Shown in pieces: positions 34,201-55,376 of a stretch of DNA of 64,000 bases. Both the position numbers and the translations under genes were made by a program. Source of the stretch: Baylisascaris procyonis (taxonomy: Eukaryota; Nematoda; Chromadorea; Rhabditida; Ascarididae); NCBI GenBank assembly GCA_037389465.1, contig JAZARR010000059.1, positions 5,293,001 to 5,357,000 on the forward strand, in the 5' to 3' direction. The notes below the pieces were generated by a model that ran no database searches, was not told the DNA's origin, and worked only from the letters and a program-made list of their open reading frames with translations. Position 1 is the stretch's first letter. Each line of letters begins with the position of its first letter.

Positions 34201-34913
34201 AGAAAAAAAAACCACTATATGCAAACAAACGACAACAATGACCGCTCCCCAAAAAAAAAAGACTATGTTCGCGTGATACGGTTAAGGAAACCAAATCACT
34301 ATATATCTGACGTTGAAAACTCCCACCATAATGAGAAGGGACGCAGCGGGAACTCGCGAACTCAACCTCTCAAACAGACACTCTAAAAATCGGACTATAG
34401 TGGGTAGCCTCGATTAGTCATCGTTTCTGCCTATCGTGGCTATACTATACACGTTAAACAGTAGCAAAATCAGCTCTGCGAATACCTTTATGAGAGGATA
34501 TCCCATTACTGATCGGAAGAACTCTTTCTAAAAGCGCCCTAAATGAAGCAATCTGAAATACTTTCACCTGTTTACTTGTCATTCGTTACAGTGGAAATTT
34601 ATTCATAAAACTTGTTTCATGTAAACCGGTTTCTGTCAAGCACACACGAAATTACACTTCCGTTAGCATTCATCTTACAAAGTTATGTTACTTTTTAATC
34701 AATTAACTCAAGAAATTACGTCCCTCTTTATAAAAATATTTCAGCAAAGGTCTTAACACGTTTGAGATGAAACGTGTCAACGAGGAACTCTCGCAGAAGA
34801 GTGTACCAATTCTGAATTCAGACAACGTGCATCGAATTGTAGCAGACAACTTCATTCCTTGGCAATGGATCCGCCACTTGGTTGGTTTGACAGCATCGCC
34901 CACTCCAGAATGA
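31210..34913 (+). CDS. pnc-1: EF-hand nicotinamidase (PNC-1 type)
   Basis: Hydrolyses nicotinamide to nicotinic acid and ammonia, feeding the Preiss-Handler route to NAD. Six phase-matched exons give 316 residues: 31210-31332, 31794-31931, 32409-32636, 33172-33323, 33644-33784 and 34745-34913 (TGA). An EF-hand loop (residues 40-51, DADGDGELNDVE, ligands at positions 1, 3, 5, 9 and 12) is split by intron 1. It precedes an isochorismatase-fold domain, the order known for nematode and insect nicotinamidases. Visible active-site residues are Asp74 (VVDFQNDF), metal ligands Asp119/His121/His125 (DWHPYNH), Lys194 (KKGTETYADSYSAF) and nucleophile Cys239 (CGLAYDVCV). PAHCIEDSWG is conserved. Intron 4 starts with GC (CGTAG|GCAAGT), required by phase. 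Exon 3 probably also ends at a GC donor (32637), since Q|KLYPAHC then aligns without a gap. A GT donor at 32664 would add 9 residues. The start is the first Met after a TGTTCAG acceptor (31167), and upstream exons cannot be excluded. Confidence 0.9.
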
Positions 34914-35611
34914 TACTTCCATGCTAAATAACGGATACGTTCAAATAACCGATCCATAGGTGATTCTGGAGAATGAGATCAAGGAAAATCTTCTTCGCTT
35001 AAGTAGTAACTAAGAGAAAAGATGATCTGCGGTAAACAAGCTAAATGCGAAAACTTTATTCATTCAAATAAGCATTTTACTACGAGAAAAGTGAATTGTC
35101 TGTCACACATAACGCTCACTTTGCTTGACCGCAGTTTCGAAACGAACAGCAAACAAATGTATTTCCACACAATTCGTGTAGAAAATAATTGAGCATTATG
35201 GAAGTATCGACTCAGATGATAGTTTTTGCCGCAGTTTCGCTTTTCTCTTTCTCCTCTTTCAATTTTTCAACTATAAACGTTGTATGTGCATAAATGCATA
35301 GAAGCATAATATATGCGTAAAAGTAAAGTAAGGAATATTTAGAATCAGATGCGGAAGTAAACATTGTATAGCTTTTGATAAATATATCGTCTTCTAGCAA
35401 AAAAAAAAAAATTGCAAAACTTTCATCGTACAAATATAAGTAACTAAACTAATGTGGCTAGTTAACTGGTTTAGTAAAAAAATTCTGAAAGTTTTTCTCC
35501 AAACAGTAAAAAAAAAACCATAACATATGTAAGTGACTTGCAATAAAGAGATAATCATCACTGCAAAATAAACAGACAAGTTGGCAATCCAAACGTAGAA
35601 TACAGCAGAAC

Positions 35612-37026
35612 TTATTCGATTAGCTCTCGCTTCATTTGTCGTAATGCCTCTCGTTTTCGCTTCATTTTTTCCTCTCTAGCACGCTCTAATTTCTTCAACT
35701 GCTCTTCATAGCAATTCTCCTTGTTGATATGTCGATCCACTGCATATTTCAACCTTAATCTTTTATGTGATTAATTTTATAACTTATATATTTATTGAAT
35801 TGTTAAATGCAACTCTCTAAAATTAGAAAATTCACATAGTTTAAGCAATTTCTCATTTTCAACCTTCTATAAGAAACGTTTAAAATTATTCATTTTGAAT
35901 ATACTGGCGTGATTGTGTTAGGAACAACAACAACAATTCAGTTGTATTTCTTACTGTTATTTGAAAATGAAGAGCGAAAAATTTTCTCTGCACATAAATA
36001 ATCGCAGAAGCACTGATGAAATAAAGTTTTTGTGATTTTTTAAATAAGTACCGCTTTACAACCGAATTTTACTCAGTTTAAGATGAAAATGCATACGTAA
36101 CAAACGAAATAAGCTCAGACCGCTTTTTTAAAAATCGCAAGCATAGAGACAAACAAAAAAGAGGCGTATGCAACTACGATAAAACGATAAGGAAATTGCT
36201 CGATAACTCTTATACTCATTTATTGAAATTTCTATTTGTAAAAAAAAATATTTTACCTTTCATAGGCAATTTCAATGTTTTTCGGCAACAACCTTGACTC
36301 ATGCACCTTCACGACGATGCCGGTCGGGATATGTTTTAGCATGACTGCATTCTGCGCCGTGTTGACTTTCTGCCCTCCAGGACCCCAACCCGAGATGAAC
36401 TTCTGAAAATTATACGCGATGGATCAGCAGAAAAACCCTGAGGTTCTTTTCTTAGAGAATAGTTTATGATGGCACTCGATTGCTGCATGAATGCAACATA
36501 TGCGAAGATCAGTTTTTTAACCCACGAGATAGCAACTTAGCCACAAACCTCCGTTTTTTTTTTGTGGCCAAAGTCATAAACCTCCGTTGAGTGCTTTTAT
36601 ATCCCTATTTACTAATGAAAGGTTATCGAGTTTTTGAGGGAGTGTTTGATAGTTGGTGGGAAAACATGACGACGACAGAATCATTCCAGGAATGATTCTG
36701 TCGTCATCTTATGTTCAAGAGATGAGATGCAAAAAATGTTTGCACCACACTGCCGTTCCTCGTACCTCACACAACGTGCTGTTGCGTAAAGACACCGTGA
36801 CCAAGTTACCGATCGGCACTTCTGACCGATAGTCAGCAGCGAACTCTTACATTGGGCCAGTATAATTTGCAAAGAGAATGAAATGAGGCCTTACTTGTTC
36901 ACAATCTTCACGGCGAATTTCTGGAAAAACATATCCTTTGAGTTTTTGTCGTGGAGTTATAAAGCGAACCGCTTGTACGATAAGCTTGTTGCAGTAGTGG
37001 CTGCACACCTTTGTGCCCGTTGACAT
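35612..37026 (-). CDS. Mitochondrial GGQ release-factor-like protein (C12orf65/MTRFR family)
   Basis: Codon-independent peptidyl-tRNA hydrolase family acting on stalled mitochondrial ribosomes. Three phase-matched exons give 141 residues: 37026-36895, 36402-36257 and 35759-35612 (TAA). Residues 1-30 are basic and lack acidic residues, as in a mitochondrial targeting sequence. The domain core is GWGPGGQKVN, with the catalytic GGQ at residues 53-55, followed by MLKHIPTGIVVKVHESR. The C-terminus is a strongly basic helix (EEQLKKLERAREEKMKRKRE), which in this family contacts the ribosome. The protein is slightly shorter than the human one. The last intron has an unusual acceptor, CATAAAAG, but both phase and protein continuity support it. 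The start follows a TTTAGCAG acceptor at 37033, a possible trans-splice site. The gene lies between the two nicotinamide-salvage genes. Confidence 0.88.
36671..36705. repeat. Perfect 35-bp palindrome in intron 1 of the GGQ gene
   Basis: The arm GACGACAGAATCATTCC (36671-36687) and its exact inverted copy (36689-36705) are separated by one base. Such a near-continuous palindrome would extrude as a cruciform in DNA or form a tight hairpin in the pre-mRNA. Confidence 0.95.
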
Positions 37027-37032
37027 ACTGAC

Positions 37033-37040
37033 CTGCTAAA
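37033..37040 (-). other. Possible trans-splice acceptor for the GGQ gene
   Basis: TTTAGCAG lies 6 bases upstream of the start ATG (37026-37024) with no upstream donor exon apparent. In nematodes, acceptors placed like this commonly receive a spliced leader. This is inferred from position and consensus only. Confidence 0.35.
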
Positions 37041-40000
37041 TAACCGTCAGCTCCATATCGAACTCGGACGAAAACCACACAGAACGAGTGAACAATCTTC
37101 AATATTATTACCTTTATTATATAAGACCCGTAAGACCCGTAAAGCCCACCTCTAAGAATCACATTCGCTGTGTCTTTATGCATGAAGAAAAATAAAAACC
37201 GCAATACAGTAGTGTGAAAGTTAACGAAACAAGAAATGTTTATAAAAATACATTATCAATGAAAAAAGACAGAATGTTAGATCACATCCGTATAGAGTAG
37301 TGATCGTATGAGATCGAAAATGTATGATATTGAATATGGTAAGTCGCGAATCTAATGCAAATTAAAGGATGCACGGTGGTCCATCGAAACACAACTTTTC
37401 GGGCTTAACGACTCGCTGCAGCAAACGATTCTAAATTCCAATAGCTTTGAACTAAATGCTGCTGGACACGCTATTCAATGAGCAAACTTTGTATGCCGAT
37501 TACAAACGATGCACTAATAATCAGTCCCCCTTTATTTTGTTGTATTCGCATTTTCTTACATCTTTTTGAGCATATTATTCCTCTCCATTTCTCTCGAATT
37601 CAATCTCAACTGATGGTGTAGCTTAGTCCCACCCTATTCCTCACTGTCCACTGATACAGCCCCTCTAGAAATGTGAGTTTCGGGATCAGCAACATTTTAG
37701 CATGAATTTTTATATAAGTATGGAAGTGATACACATGCGAACGTTAACGGTATGTAAAATGAGAATTGGTAAAACGTTGGTAAAACCTCCAGCATTAAGG
37801 ATAGCACTGAGGACCGCAAGAGGTAAATGATTGGGATTGGGGAGGGAGGAGGAGAAAGGACAATCCAGAGCGAAGGTCGGGAATGTTTCCCATCTTTTTA
37901 CGTCATTCTGAATGCAGGCAGTATTTGGAGCCGTTTCTGCTTCTACTTCTTGTAAATAAGCTCTTAAAGAATTTGCAGGGCTGTTGTAGAGTACAAGCCG
38001 CTTTTGTAAAACATGTGCACCTATTGCTCGATACTTAGTAAATTATCAGGCCCCATCTTTCGATTGGCTCCCACTGGAGATAGGGTCATAACCTCGGCAT
38101 GATGATACACCCATCCAGAAAGCTTCTTTCTTTGCGTTAACATTTCGTTTGAATGCCTCTTGCGTAGACATGGTTTACATCTTTTGATGAAGGATCTGAC
38201 CAAGAGTTGAGATGTTTATATGGATATGATTTCAGCTGGCATAATTAATGTTAAACTTTAGAGTAACGGGAGGGGGTGCACAACTAGCGAATTGCATTTT
38301 TTTATAATTTGGACGGCAACGGTGCAGAAAATTACGGCCGATTTTTGTGGTATTGTTACGTTACTCGAAAAAATTGTGCCCAAACTTGTTTACGATCAGA
38401 TGTTGGTTTAATGAGAAAAAAAGAGCGTTAACCATCCAGTTATGAGCAACGGCTTCGAGTTTTCACTTTACAACCTCTATGGTTTCGTGGCGTCCAGTCC
38501 CATTTACAACTCTGCTTTCAAGGTCGTTGGCAGTGTTTCTGAATTCCCCTTTTACAATGGTGCTCTATTTGAAATTGAGCGAAATATGGTACATGGAACA
38601 ATCACGTTGGCTTATCTATCGGTCACAGTCGCCCCTGTGCGCAATCCTTACCACTCAACGCTGTTAAGGCCTGCAAACTATTGTTTCAGACAACGTTTGA
38701 AGCAGATATGATAAGCCGGACAATGTACGCACTATGTTGGAGCTATAACAGAGATTTAATACAATGTTATCCCTTTGACGTCACTGTGAACCTTAATTTT
38801 TTGTTTCTCAAGTTTTTTAAACGATTACAGAGCAAAAACTATACCTCCTTAAAGATTAAAGAGTAAAAACTATCATAATATCTCCGAAATTGTAGTCGCA
38901 TCCCCGCTTAACCCCGAACATTCCGACTCATTGATATTGTGCATCAAATAGACTCTGTACCTTAAGAATGCAAATGAGCGACCTAAAGTAAGCGCACTGC
39001 AACGCTACGATTTTCATCAGCGCTTCTCTCCTTTATTTCGTTGAAATATTCATGAAGGAACCCTCCTCCTACCCCGAATCCGAAGAAAAAGCAACTGGCA
39101 CTCGGATTGGTAATACCGCTCAGAGAATAACTGAAAAAAATATATACACATGCCCAGTAGTAAAATATTTATTATTTATGCTAACTAACAACACTAGAAA
39201 GTCAGCGAGTGGCAAATTACAAGGGGCAATTTTTAAAGCGAAATGCAAAAACGGTCATTAGTAAGTTAATGCTTTACAGGCGATCATGCATTCTCACAAA
39301 TGTTATGTTTGCGATCTGATCAGCATGCAGCAAATCAAAAATATGTACCACACACCACGATAATCTATGAAAATGTCAACTGCAACTATCGAAAGCGACG
39401 CCCCCTTAAGCTCAGCGATATCGTCGACCCCTTCACCGAGTCACCCCAAACGACGTGGCATCATCACAATAGGTTAAGATTCCTAGTTTAACTCAAGTTT
39501 CGTCCAATTATTCCAATTATTAGATACCATAGAGGAGCTTCTATCTTCATTTCTCTCCTCGCTCGTCCATAAATTCATCCATTGCCAGTCCAATGATAAC
39601 AACCACCATTGGAGTCGTAGTGCACTCCCTAAGCAAACGTCACGCCCGAAAGCTATAAAACCGCCCGCTACTTCCGATAAGAAAGCTGCTGTCCTCCCCT
39701 TTCCTAATGCATTAACTTCATATGAAGACTCAGATTTTCAAAATTTCTTTACAGGCAAATGTTGCATAGATCGCGGAATCTGGCACTCCGTTTTCACAAA
39801 CTCAAATCCAAGTTTGGGAAAAATGCGAGAGCAATCCAGTGATGCACCACTTTACCTGTCGAGCGCCGCCACTGGTACAAGGTGATTAGCAGGACCATCT
39901 AGAAGACCAACCAGTAGGCCTCTCATAGAAAAAGAAGCGAAGATAGAATAAACAGGCTCAACGATGAAAAAACCACACTTGAGATCACTCCACAGTCGCA

Positions 40001-42611
40001 ATTAATTACAACACAACAAAATCACAACACAACAATGCATAACTCAGCTGAGCATAACTTACACCATTGCAATTACTTCAACATTCACGACACGCCTTAA
40101 CACTCTTCTCCTCTGCGTCCTTAACATCGTTAATACTTTGTACTTTTACGCTGACACTCTTACATTGGATAAACGAGCAAAAGCATTTACTCCCAATAAG
40201 ACTTCCCTTCCACACTTGACAAACGCCACCCACGATGTCTTCCTCAACGCACCCTTGCAAGCGCGCTCCCTAAAGTCTTCATTGCTTTTTCTCCAAATTC
40301 ATTTAGGACAGAAATACAATGAAAATGCACTTCCAACTACGAAAGCTACTCCTAAAGCTCAAGCTGTAGCGAAAAGAGGAAATATGCAATAAATTCAAAA
40401 CCATGCCAAGCCGGGAAAAGGCTCGGAACAAGCATCCCAATAATGCGGCCCGCAGCGAGCAACGTCTGATGGCAAACGAGGAGATTAAACGTAGCAGCAT
40501 CCGCAGCAAAAGCATCACATTTCGTTGATAGTCGACTTAAAAATGCATATATTACATCCGTACAAACATCGACCTCGCTGAACGTATGTCCACTTTCACT
40601 GTTCACAAAATAGTTCCAAAGTGATATCACTTCCATGAACTTTGTTATTTCGATCAAATTTCCACCTTCTCGAAACTTTTTGGGGAGCTGGATCTTCCCA
40701 AAAAGAAGAGAAGAGAACACTATATGGAACAAAAAACTCTGAGCACCCTTCTATTAAAGAAATTTGTCTGTACGATTGTTATGTAAAAATAAACAGAAAG
40801 CAAAACAAAGCGCAGAGTATTAAAACGAGCCTCGCTTCCTCTTCAATCAAATTTCGTTTTGTATAACACATTTGACACTAATAGTCGTATTTAAATGATA
40901 CTCATACTCAAATTTTAATAACAATCATTTTTAGTCACAAAAGCTTCAAAAGCAATGAAAACATTATTCAAGAAGAAGCGAGACGCTGAGATTAATTCCA
41001 GCAATTAGACTAACACTAGCAGCTTCTATTCAAGTGAAATTTCCCAATTTTCCAACATTAAAAACACAAATTTATGAACAAAAAATAAAAGTTAATTATA
41101 TCATTAAAAACATTTCAACTCGAAAATATTCATCCAACAGCACTTCACAGTACACAATATCATTAATCAAAGACGATTAAAATCGTTTTGGATGATAAAA
41201 TATGAGTCAATCAAAACAAAACAGATACATCACGCATCACTGCCCGTTTAATAAACCATTTCACTTGCTTGCTAATGCAGCGCGAATAATATCAGCGACA
41301 CATTTCGATGACCTCATAACACCCTACAAGACAGCAATAAACTTTAATACCAGAAGAAAAATTCTATTGCGCTCTATTTTCGTCCTTAATGACCCCTCAA
41401 ATTGCTTGCTAATGTTTGGTAGGTCATAAGCAATGCAAAAAGCAAGTGTAATGCAATGCAAAAACACAATGGATACAACAAATACGATAAGGGCTCATTA
41501 ATGAGACAGTATACTTATTTAACACAATAATGCACTAAAGTCGCCACAATGAATGGCTTCATAAAAGATATTCAAAAAAAGTGTAACAAAGAGCACATAC
41601 CCTTATCAATATACATTCCGTCTCTTCATATCATCAAATCACTCCTTTCAAATAAAGTGGACATAACACTTCATTCGCCACTGTCTGAGAACCGACGAAA
41701 ATACTGTCCGCAAAACGGGCTCAAAATCGATATCTTTCAATTTCTGCCAAGATGCTTCATCACTGAACCGCTGAAGATGCTCCCATTCGCAACTACTCTT
41801 GGCTTCTGTCTTACTTCATTATTTTCCTTCACCAGCTTTACGCTTAGAACTTTTGCAACATTTCAAAATGGACGGATAACAAGCTCGCCCCCAGAGAGGA
41901 GAGCACGAACAAACAAATGGGTACCTGTTAACTTGTTGTATACTAAGTAACACTGATAACCATTTCCCAATGCAAATACGCCGTATTAAACGAGTGGAAA
42001 TAAAATGACAGGGATTGTAGAAAAATATCAATAATACAACGATAGAAAAAAAATGCACTTATAACATTTTTACCGATCAGTTCGCGATCTGTACAGAAAT
42101 GCGAGGTATATGACATTTTCAAATGAGCCAAATGCCTGAGGTGCTACAGCGACGAGTCGCCGAACATGCTAGTCACTAATATCGCACAGTTCACACTACC
42201 TCTTCTTTGAAGATTTTTTTGCATAACCTTATTAGCAGAATGCTAATGTTTGACAATTTATTTTATTTAGCATGTCTATTTAGCTTCACTTAGCAGAAAA
42301 CAAATAATTCTAATTATTAGCTGAATTACATGCCTGAAAGTAAACGTTTACAAAAACCAAACAATCAAAACAACCAAAATATTAGCGAAATTCTGTAACT
42401 CATTTATTATATGGAGAATTTCTTTTCAATAAACAAGTTAATAAATCTAGAGAATTACCTCTTTTAGTCTCGGTAGTTAGCTATCCTCAGGAAGACTCAA
42501 CCAAGAAAAAAGATCGATTCCAGTGTCATGAAAAACAGCAAAAACAAAAACCTATAAATAAAGGAAGCGCAAATAATATGGAATTCAACGAGAAATGAAA
42601 CGGAATGCATT
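37041..42611. other. Gene-free interval between the GGQ gene and NAMPT
   Basis: About 5.6 kb, AT-rich. The longest ORFs are 126 codons on the minus strand (40352-40732) and 133 codons on the plus strand (41549-41950). Neither has a recognisable motif or splice support, and both are within chance expectation. The nearest AATAAA on the minus strand below the NAMPT stop is around 42403-42408, a possible NAMPT polyadenylation signal. Confidence 0.4.
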
Positions 42612-51511
<8,900 letters not shown>

Positions 51512-51529
51512 CGATCCCAAACGCCTAGC

Positions 51530-51539
51530 CTGGAAACAA
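51530..51539 (-). other. Possible trans-splice acceptor of NAMPT
   Basis: TTGTTTCCAG ends at 51530, 18 bases upstream of the NAMPT start codon (51511-51509). The frame is open between acceptor and ATG, so either spliced-leader addition or a further 5' exon is possible. Confidence 0.4.
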
Positions 51540-52394
51540 TTATTTTTCTTTCTGCTCTCTTCTTTATATATTTGATAAGACCAATTATACCAGTGTAACA
51601 TTCCATTAATACAATCAAATACTACACGGGTAAAGATAGTGAAGTTGAGACGACGATAAAGACTACCAAGGTGAGTGATTTGAATGTAATAGTTTCAAGA
51701 GCCTAAAAGCTTCAATGAACAATTTTATTTTGCAATGGTTTGTTATATAAAGCCATAACTGTAATAAAGACTCCCCAATTCTAGCATATAAAACACATCT
51801 GTTATGATTTTCGACGCAAAAAGCAACACGACGACGAATCAAGCATTTCGCTTGCCACTCATACAAGTTATAAAATACCATTAAATATTACGGCAACACA
51901 ATGCACTAGACGGCTATTGTGGCATCAACACTGAAGTCATGACAATCAGCTATATAGGTCTTTAAGCGTCAAAAGATTCAAGTCAACATACTAAATCTGG
52001 TGTTGACGGAAGTTCATTCTGTAAGAGAGGTGAAAGTTCATTAAAACTTCTGCATGTATTTTCCTTCCCTCATTTACTGTCATACAATCTATGCGATGCA
52101 TAACTTCACTAACGCACTAATGTGGACTAAGAAACGACTTTTATGCCTTAGTACGCGAATAGTGTATAATCAGTCTTATAACTTCAACAACGACACGTTA
52201 CTCAACGACTGCAAGCAGTGTTCAGCATCAAACTATCATATACAAATTGGACGACAGTCATGGACTTCACTCCCTCAGTGGTATGAGCGAAAGTTTTAAG
52301 TTAACACCACCTCGCAAGGAAACCACAACTCTAGCTCGAACACCCTCGCACACAACACAAGCCTCACCAAACGCACGATTACCTTCGTCGAATT

Positions 52395-52951
52395 TTGCAC
52401 GCTACTGACTCGCATATAGACGTTACGCAACAACAAAGCTTGGCCGATTGCCAAACACGCAAACTTTTCTGCTCCCGAGGGACAAATGTAGAAACGAACA
52501 GAATTTTTAATTCAACAGACATAATTGCCGGTCCAATGTGGCATTTACCTGTCCAACCTGAGCTGTTGCTTACTCTCAGATTTAAGGACCTTGACGCGAC
52601 TGCCTTCAGCGACCAGGTATTCGTCGTCGACACGAACACTGAACTCAACACGATAAAGTGGGACTCAAAAGAAACGACGATCCGATCGAGTACTACACTG
52701 TTGTTTATCACCAACTGGTTGCTAGTGAATCGCTAAAACCATCTGTTACTCTACATTTCCACAGCTATGGCCAAGCGACGTTGTTGCATGCTGTATTCCC
52801 GCGCCAGAATGATCCCGTCGAAAAATGTTTGTCTGGATGTAGGCGCTTGAAGGATAACGATCCGGATATAGAAGCTCAAAACTCTGGAAAGAAACTATCA
52901 GAACACAATAAACAAAAACTCCGACGATCGCACACACCGAAAACCATTTGA
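52395..52951 (+). pseudogene. Frameshifted coding-like segment, family unknown
   Basis: Two overlapping plus-strand frames read like one protein broken by a frame change. The first (52395-52736) contains LPVQPELLLTLRFKDLDATA and stays protein-like to about 52670. The second (from 52658) continues with DDPIEYYTVVYHQLVASESL and YGQATLLHAVFPRQNDPVEK and ends in a basic tail at TGA (52949-52951). Codons show RNY character. No intron between the frames gives matching phases, so a one-base indel near the A-rich 52667-52674, real or a sequencing error, is likely. An antisense reading with TTTTAG acceptor and CAG|GTAAAT donor (about 52543-52734) is a competing view. I do not recognise the family. Confidence 0.3.
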
Positions 52952-55376
52952 CAAATCCACTTAAAAAAGGGAACTAAACTCTTTCGTGTGAGCATTTCGA
53001 TGTGGTAAAAAATTTCATCGAAATCATTGGAAATGACACAAAATAAACCATAGTAGCCAGAATACTTGCACATAACGAATTACGTGACCGGTTATTTCTG
53101 TGGACGTTTAAATTCGAAATAACCAGTTTGCCCTCAAAAAATCCTTCATGAACCCTCATAAATCCACCTTCGTAGATTTCAGCTACTGAGATGTTATCTT
53201 TGCCAGTACAGTAATGGCGCAGGTAGTATTCCAGTGATCGATCGAAGAGCACTACTGTAGAAAAAGCAGCTGAAGAGCAATATAACATTGGCGAGGTGTC
53301 GCGTTTATAATGATTACGAATCCATTAGAAGGTGTCCATAAGAGAAGAGACGTTAGAACAGCCAAAAGAGCCGTTAGCAATAATGGATGAAGTGCCGAAA
53401 TGTTGGAAACGAAGGGAACGATGGAGGGATGACCTTTTAACGATAATTCAACACCAATGAGCTGAATGTTGAGAGCGAATCTAAATAGAGTCGACTAAAA
53501 ACATCATGAATTTCAAACTGCTTAGGTTGATTCGATGAGGCGTAACAAATAAATTCACAAATTGCTTTCCATAATACTCGCAAAAGTATATTCAAAAATA
53601 TCAACAATTAGAATTAAAGTATTACATAAAATATCGATAGCTGAGTAATTATTATGTGATTTTAAATTTCAATTTTTATTTATTAGAGAATTTTTTAGAT
53701 GAAATTCTAATAAAGTTGTTTATTGCTACTAATATTGATTGAAATTCATTTAAAAATCCATCATATATTTCAGCACTTCATAAAGAAATTACACATCAAC
53801 AAGCAAATATACTTGTCAATTTTAGCATTTGTCAGTCGTACGCGATGCGATGTAGATATCGCAGATTTAAGGGTAAATTAAGAACTGTGTTCTTTTTTTT
53901 TTTAATGAATTTCGTTCAGTCGATATGTATAACAACAAATAGTCAAATCTCCTTGAGAGCATTAAAGGGTATTAAACCTCATTCATTATATTAAGGAAAA
54001 GTAGTCTCGACAAGTTTCATTAGAACTTCAAATTATTCGACGAAATTTTCAGTTGTCCAACTTTTCTTGATTTTCTCATCGTCAAAATCGGTTATTTAGC
54101 ACAGGTTTCGTTGCATTAAAAAAAAAAGCAAAAATAAATTGCCGTAATAATTTGCTCATGATTCCTATTCATTCGGCCTTCTTTTCTATATCTTTTTCTC
54201 CTTCAAATCACCATCGAACAAAAACCATACCAGTTAAAAACTTTTTCCTTACATCTATTAGCTAAAATCACAACAAATTTTAATTGTTGGACATATTAGT
54301 CGAATTTTTCGATGAGTGAGTTGTTTGATTGTAGTATGTGGTTGTTGTTTGGTCGATGGTTCGTCGACTTGATTGCATAGCAGCGCTACCATGCCAATCA
54401 TAGAGATAGTTAATGCTTGCTTGCTTTGTTAAGCGTGCAGCTTGAATTCAATCTCCGTGCGAGTGGACTCAGTTTAACAACTGCTCCATAGAGCTGCAGG
54501 TTCGGTCGCAATGGGGCGACCATCTTTTACCGAACGTGAACTGAGATCGGGATATTTAATCCACCTTCATTTGATCGTTTAGGATCGGACTTAATTGAAG
54601 GGTTTGTTAGGAGAGAACCCTTTATGCCAGCTGCTGAATCCCCTCAGCTCTACTTACATGAGGTGAATATGCACCTATAGCATCGGCACAAGAGTGACGT
54701 CATTTCATGGACATCCTTTGAAAGGCTCATTTTGTGAGCCAGAGTCAGTATGTGCAGGTTTAAAATTTTTGATTATTTTCAAATTCAGGACGTTAGCATC
54801 TTTGATAATACAGTGGAGGCTGTTTCCTGGGAAACTTGTCTAATCGTATTTCAAATTTTTTATATAATGGAAAAGAACTTCCCAGTTTCCTACTCTCTTC
54901 TTCTAGCTCTTCCTTGGGTAGGAGTCTTATTTCAATACTGCGTCGTACCCATTCCGTGTGCTTTCTATGTAAAAATTACCGTCGTCTCCTCAAATACGAA
55001 TCTAATGCTAGCGGTCGTCGTACCTGTTGCACTCGCCCTTCCTTTAGGAATTCTATCTCCACTCCCTCCGAACCTTTCCCCTTCCCCTTCCACCCTCTGC
55101 CCCAGTTAGTGCAGGTCTGATTTTGGTATTTTAGTTTTTCATCCTCCTACCTTTTCTGTTCTGCTCATATTTTGATGGCATGACTATGTTGTGTGTTTCG
55201 CATTCTTTTGATGAGGCTTTTTTGTCGTTGTTCTGAATTGTTTTCACTACTTATCATCGCAGAAGTATTTATGGATGTTGCAGGACATTCTCAACGAGAT
55301 GTGCTCATGCATTATGAGCACTAATGACCGGCTAACCTGTTAAGCATATTCTCTTTTTATTATATAAACGTTCGCC
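52952..55376. other. Interval between NAMPT and the DENND1-like gene
   Basis: Mostly featureless AT-rich DNA. A minus-strand ORF (52974-53288) contains FDRSLEYYLRHYCTGKD after a TTTCTACAG acceptor and may be an exon of an unseen gene. A hydrophobic plus ORF (54750-55109) has pyrimidine-rich composition and looks like chance. No promoter element can be named. Confidence 0.3.

Noticed and set aside
40352..41950. ORFs of 126 (minus) and 133 (plus) codons
   Set aside because: Length is within chance expectation for this much AT-rich DNA, with no motif or splice support.
54750..55109. Hydrophobic 119-codon plus ORF
   Set aside because: Composition follows the pyrimidine-rich DNA; no splice signals or motifs. 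The DENND1-like gene starts downstream at 55377.
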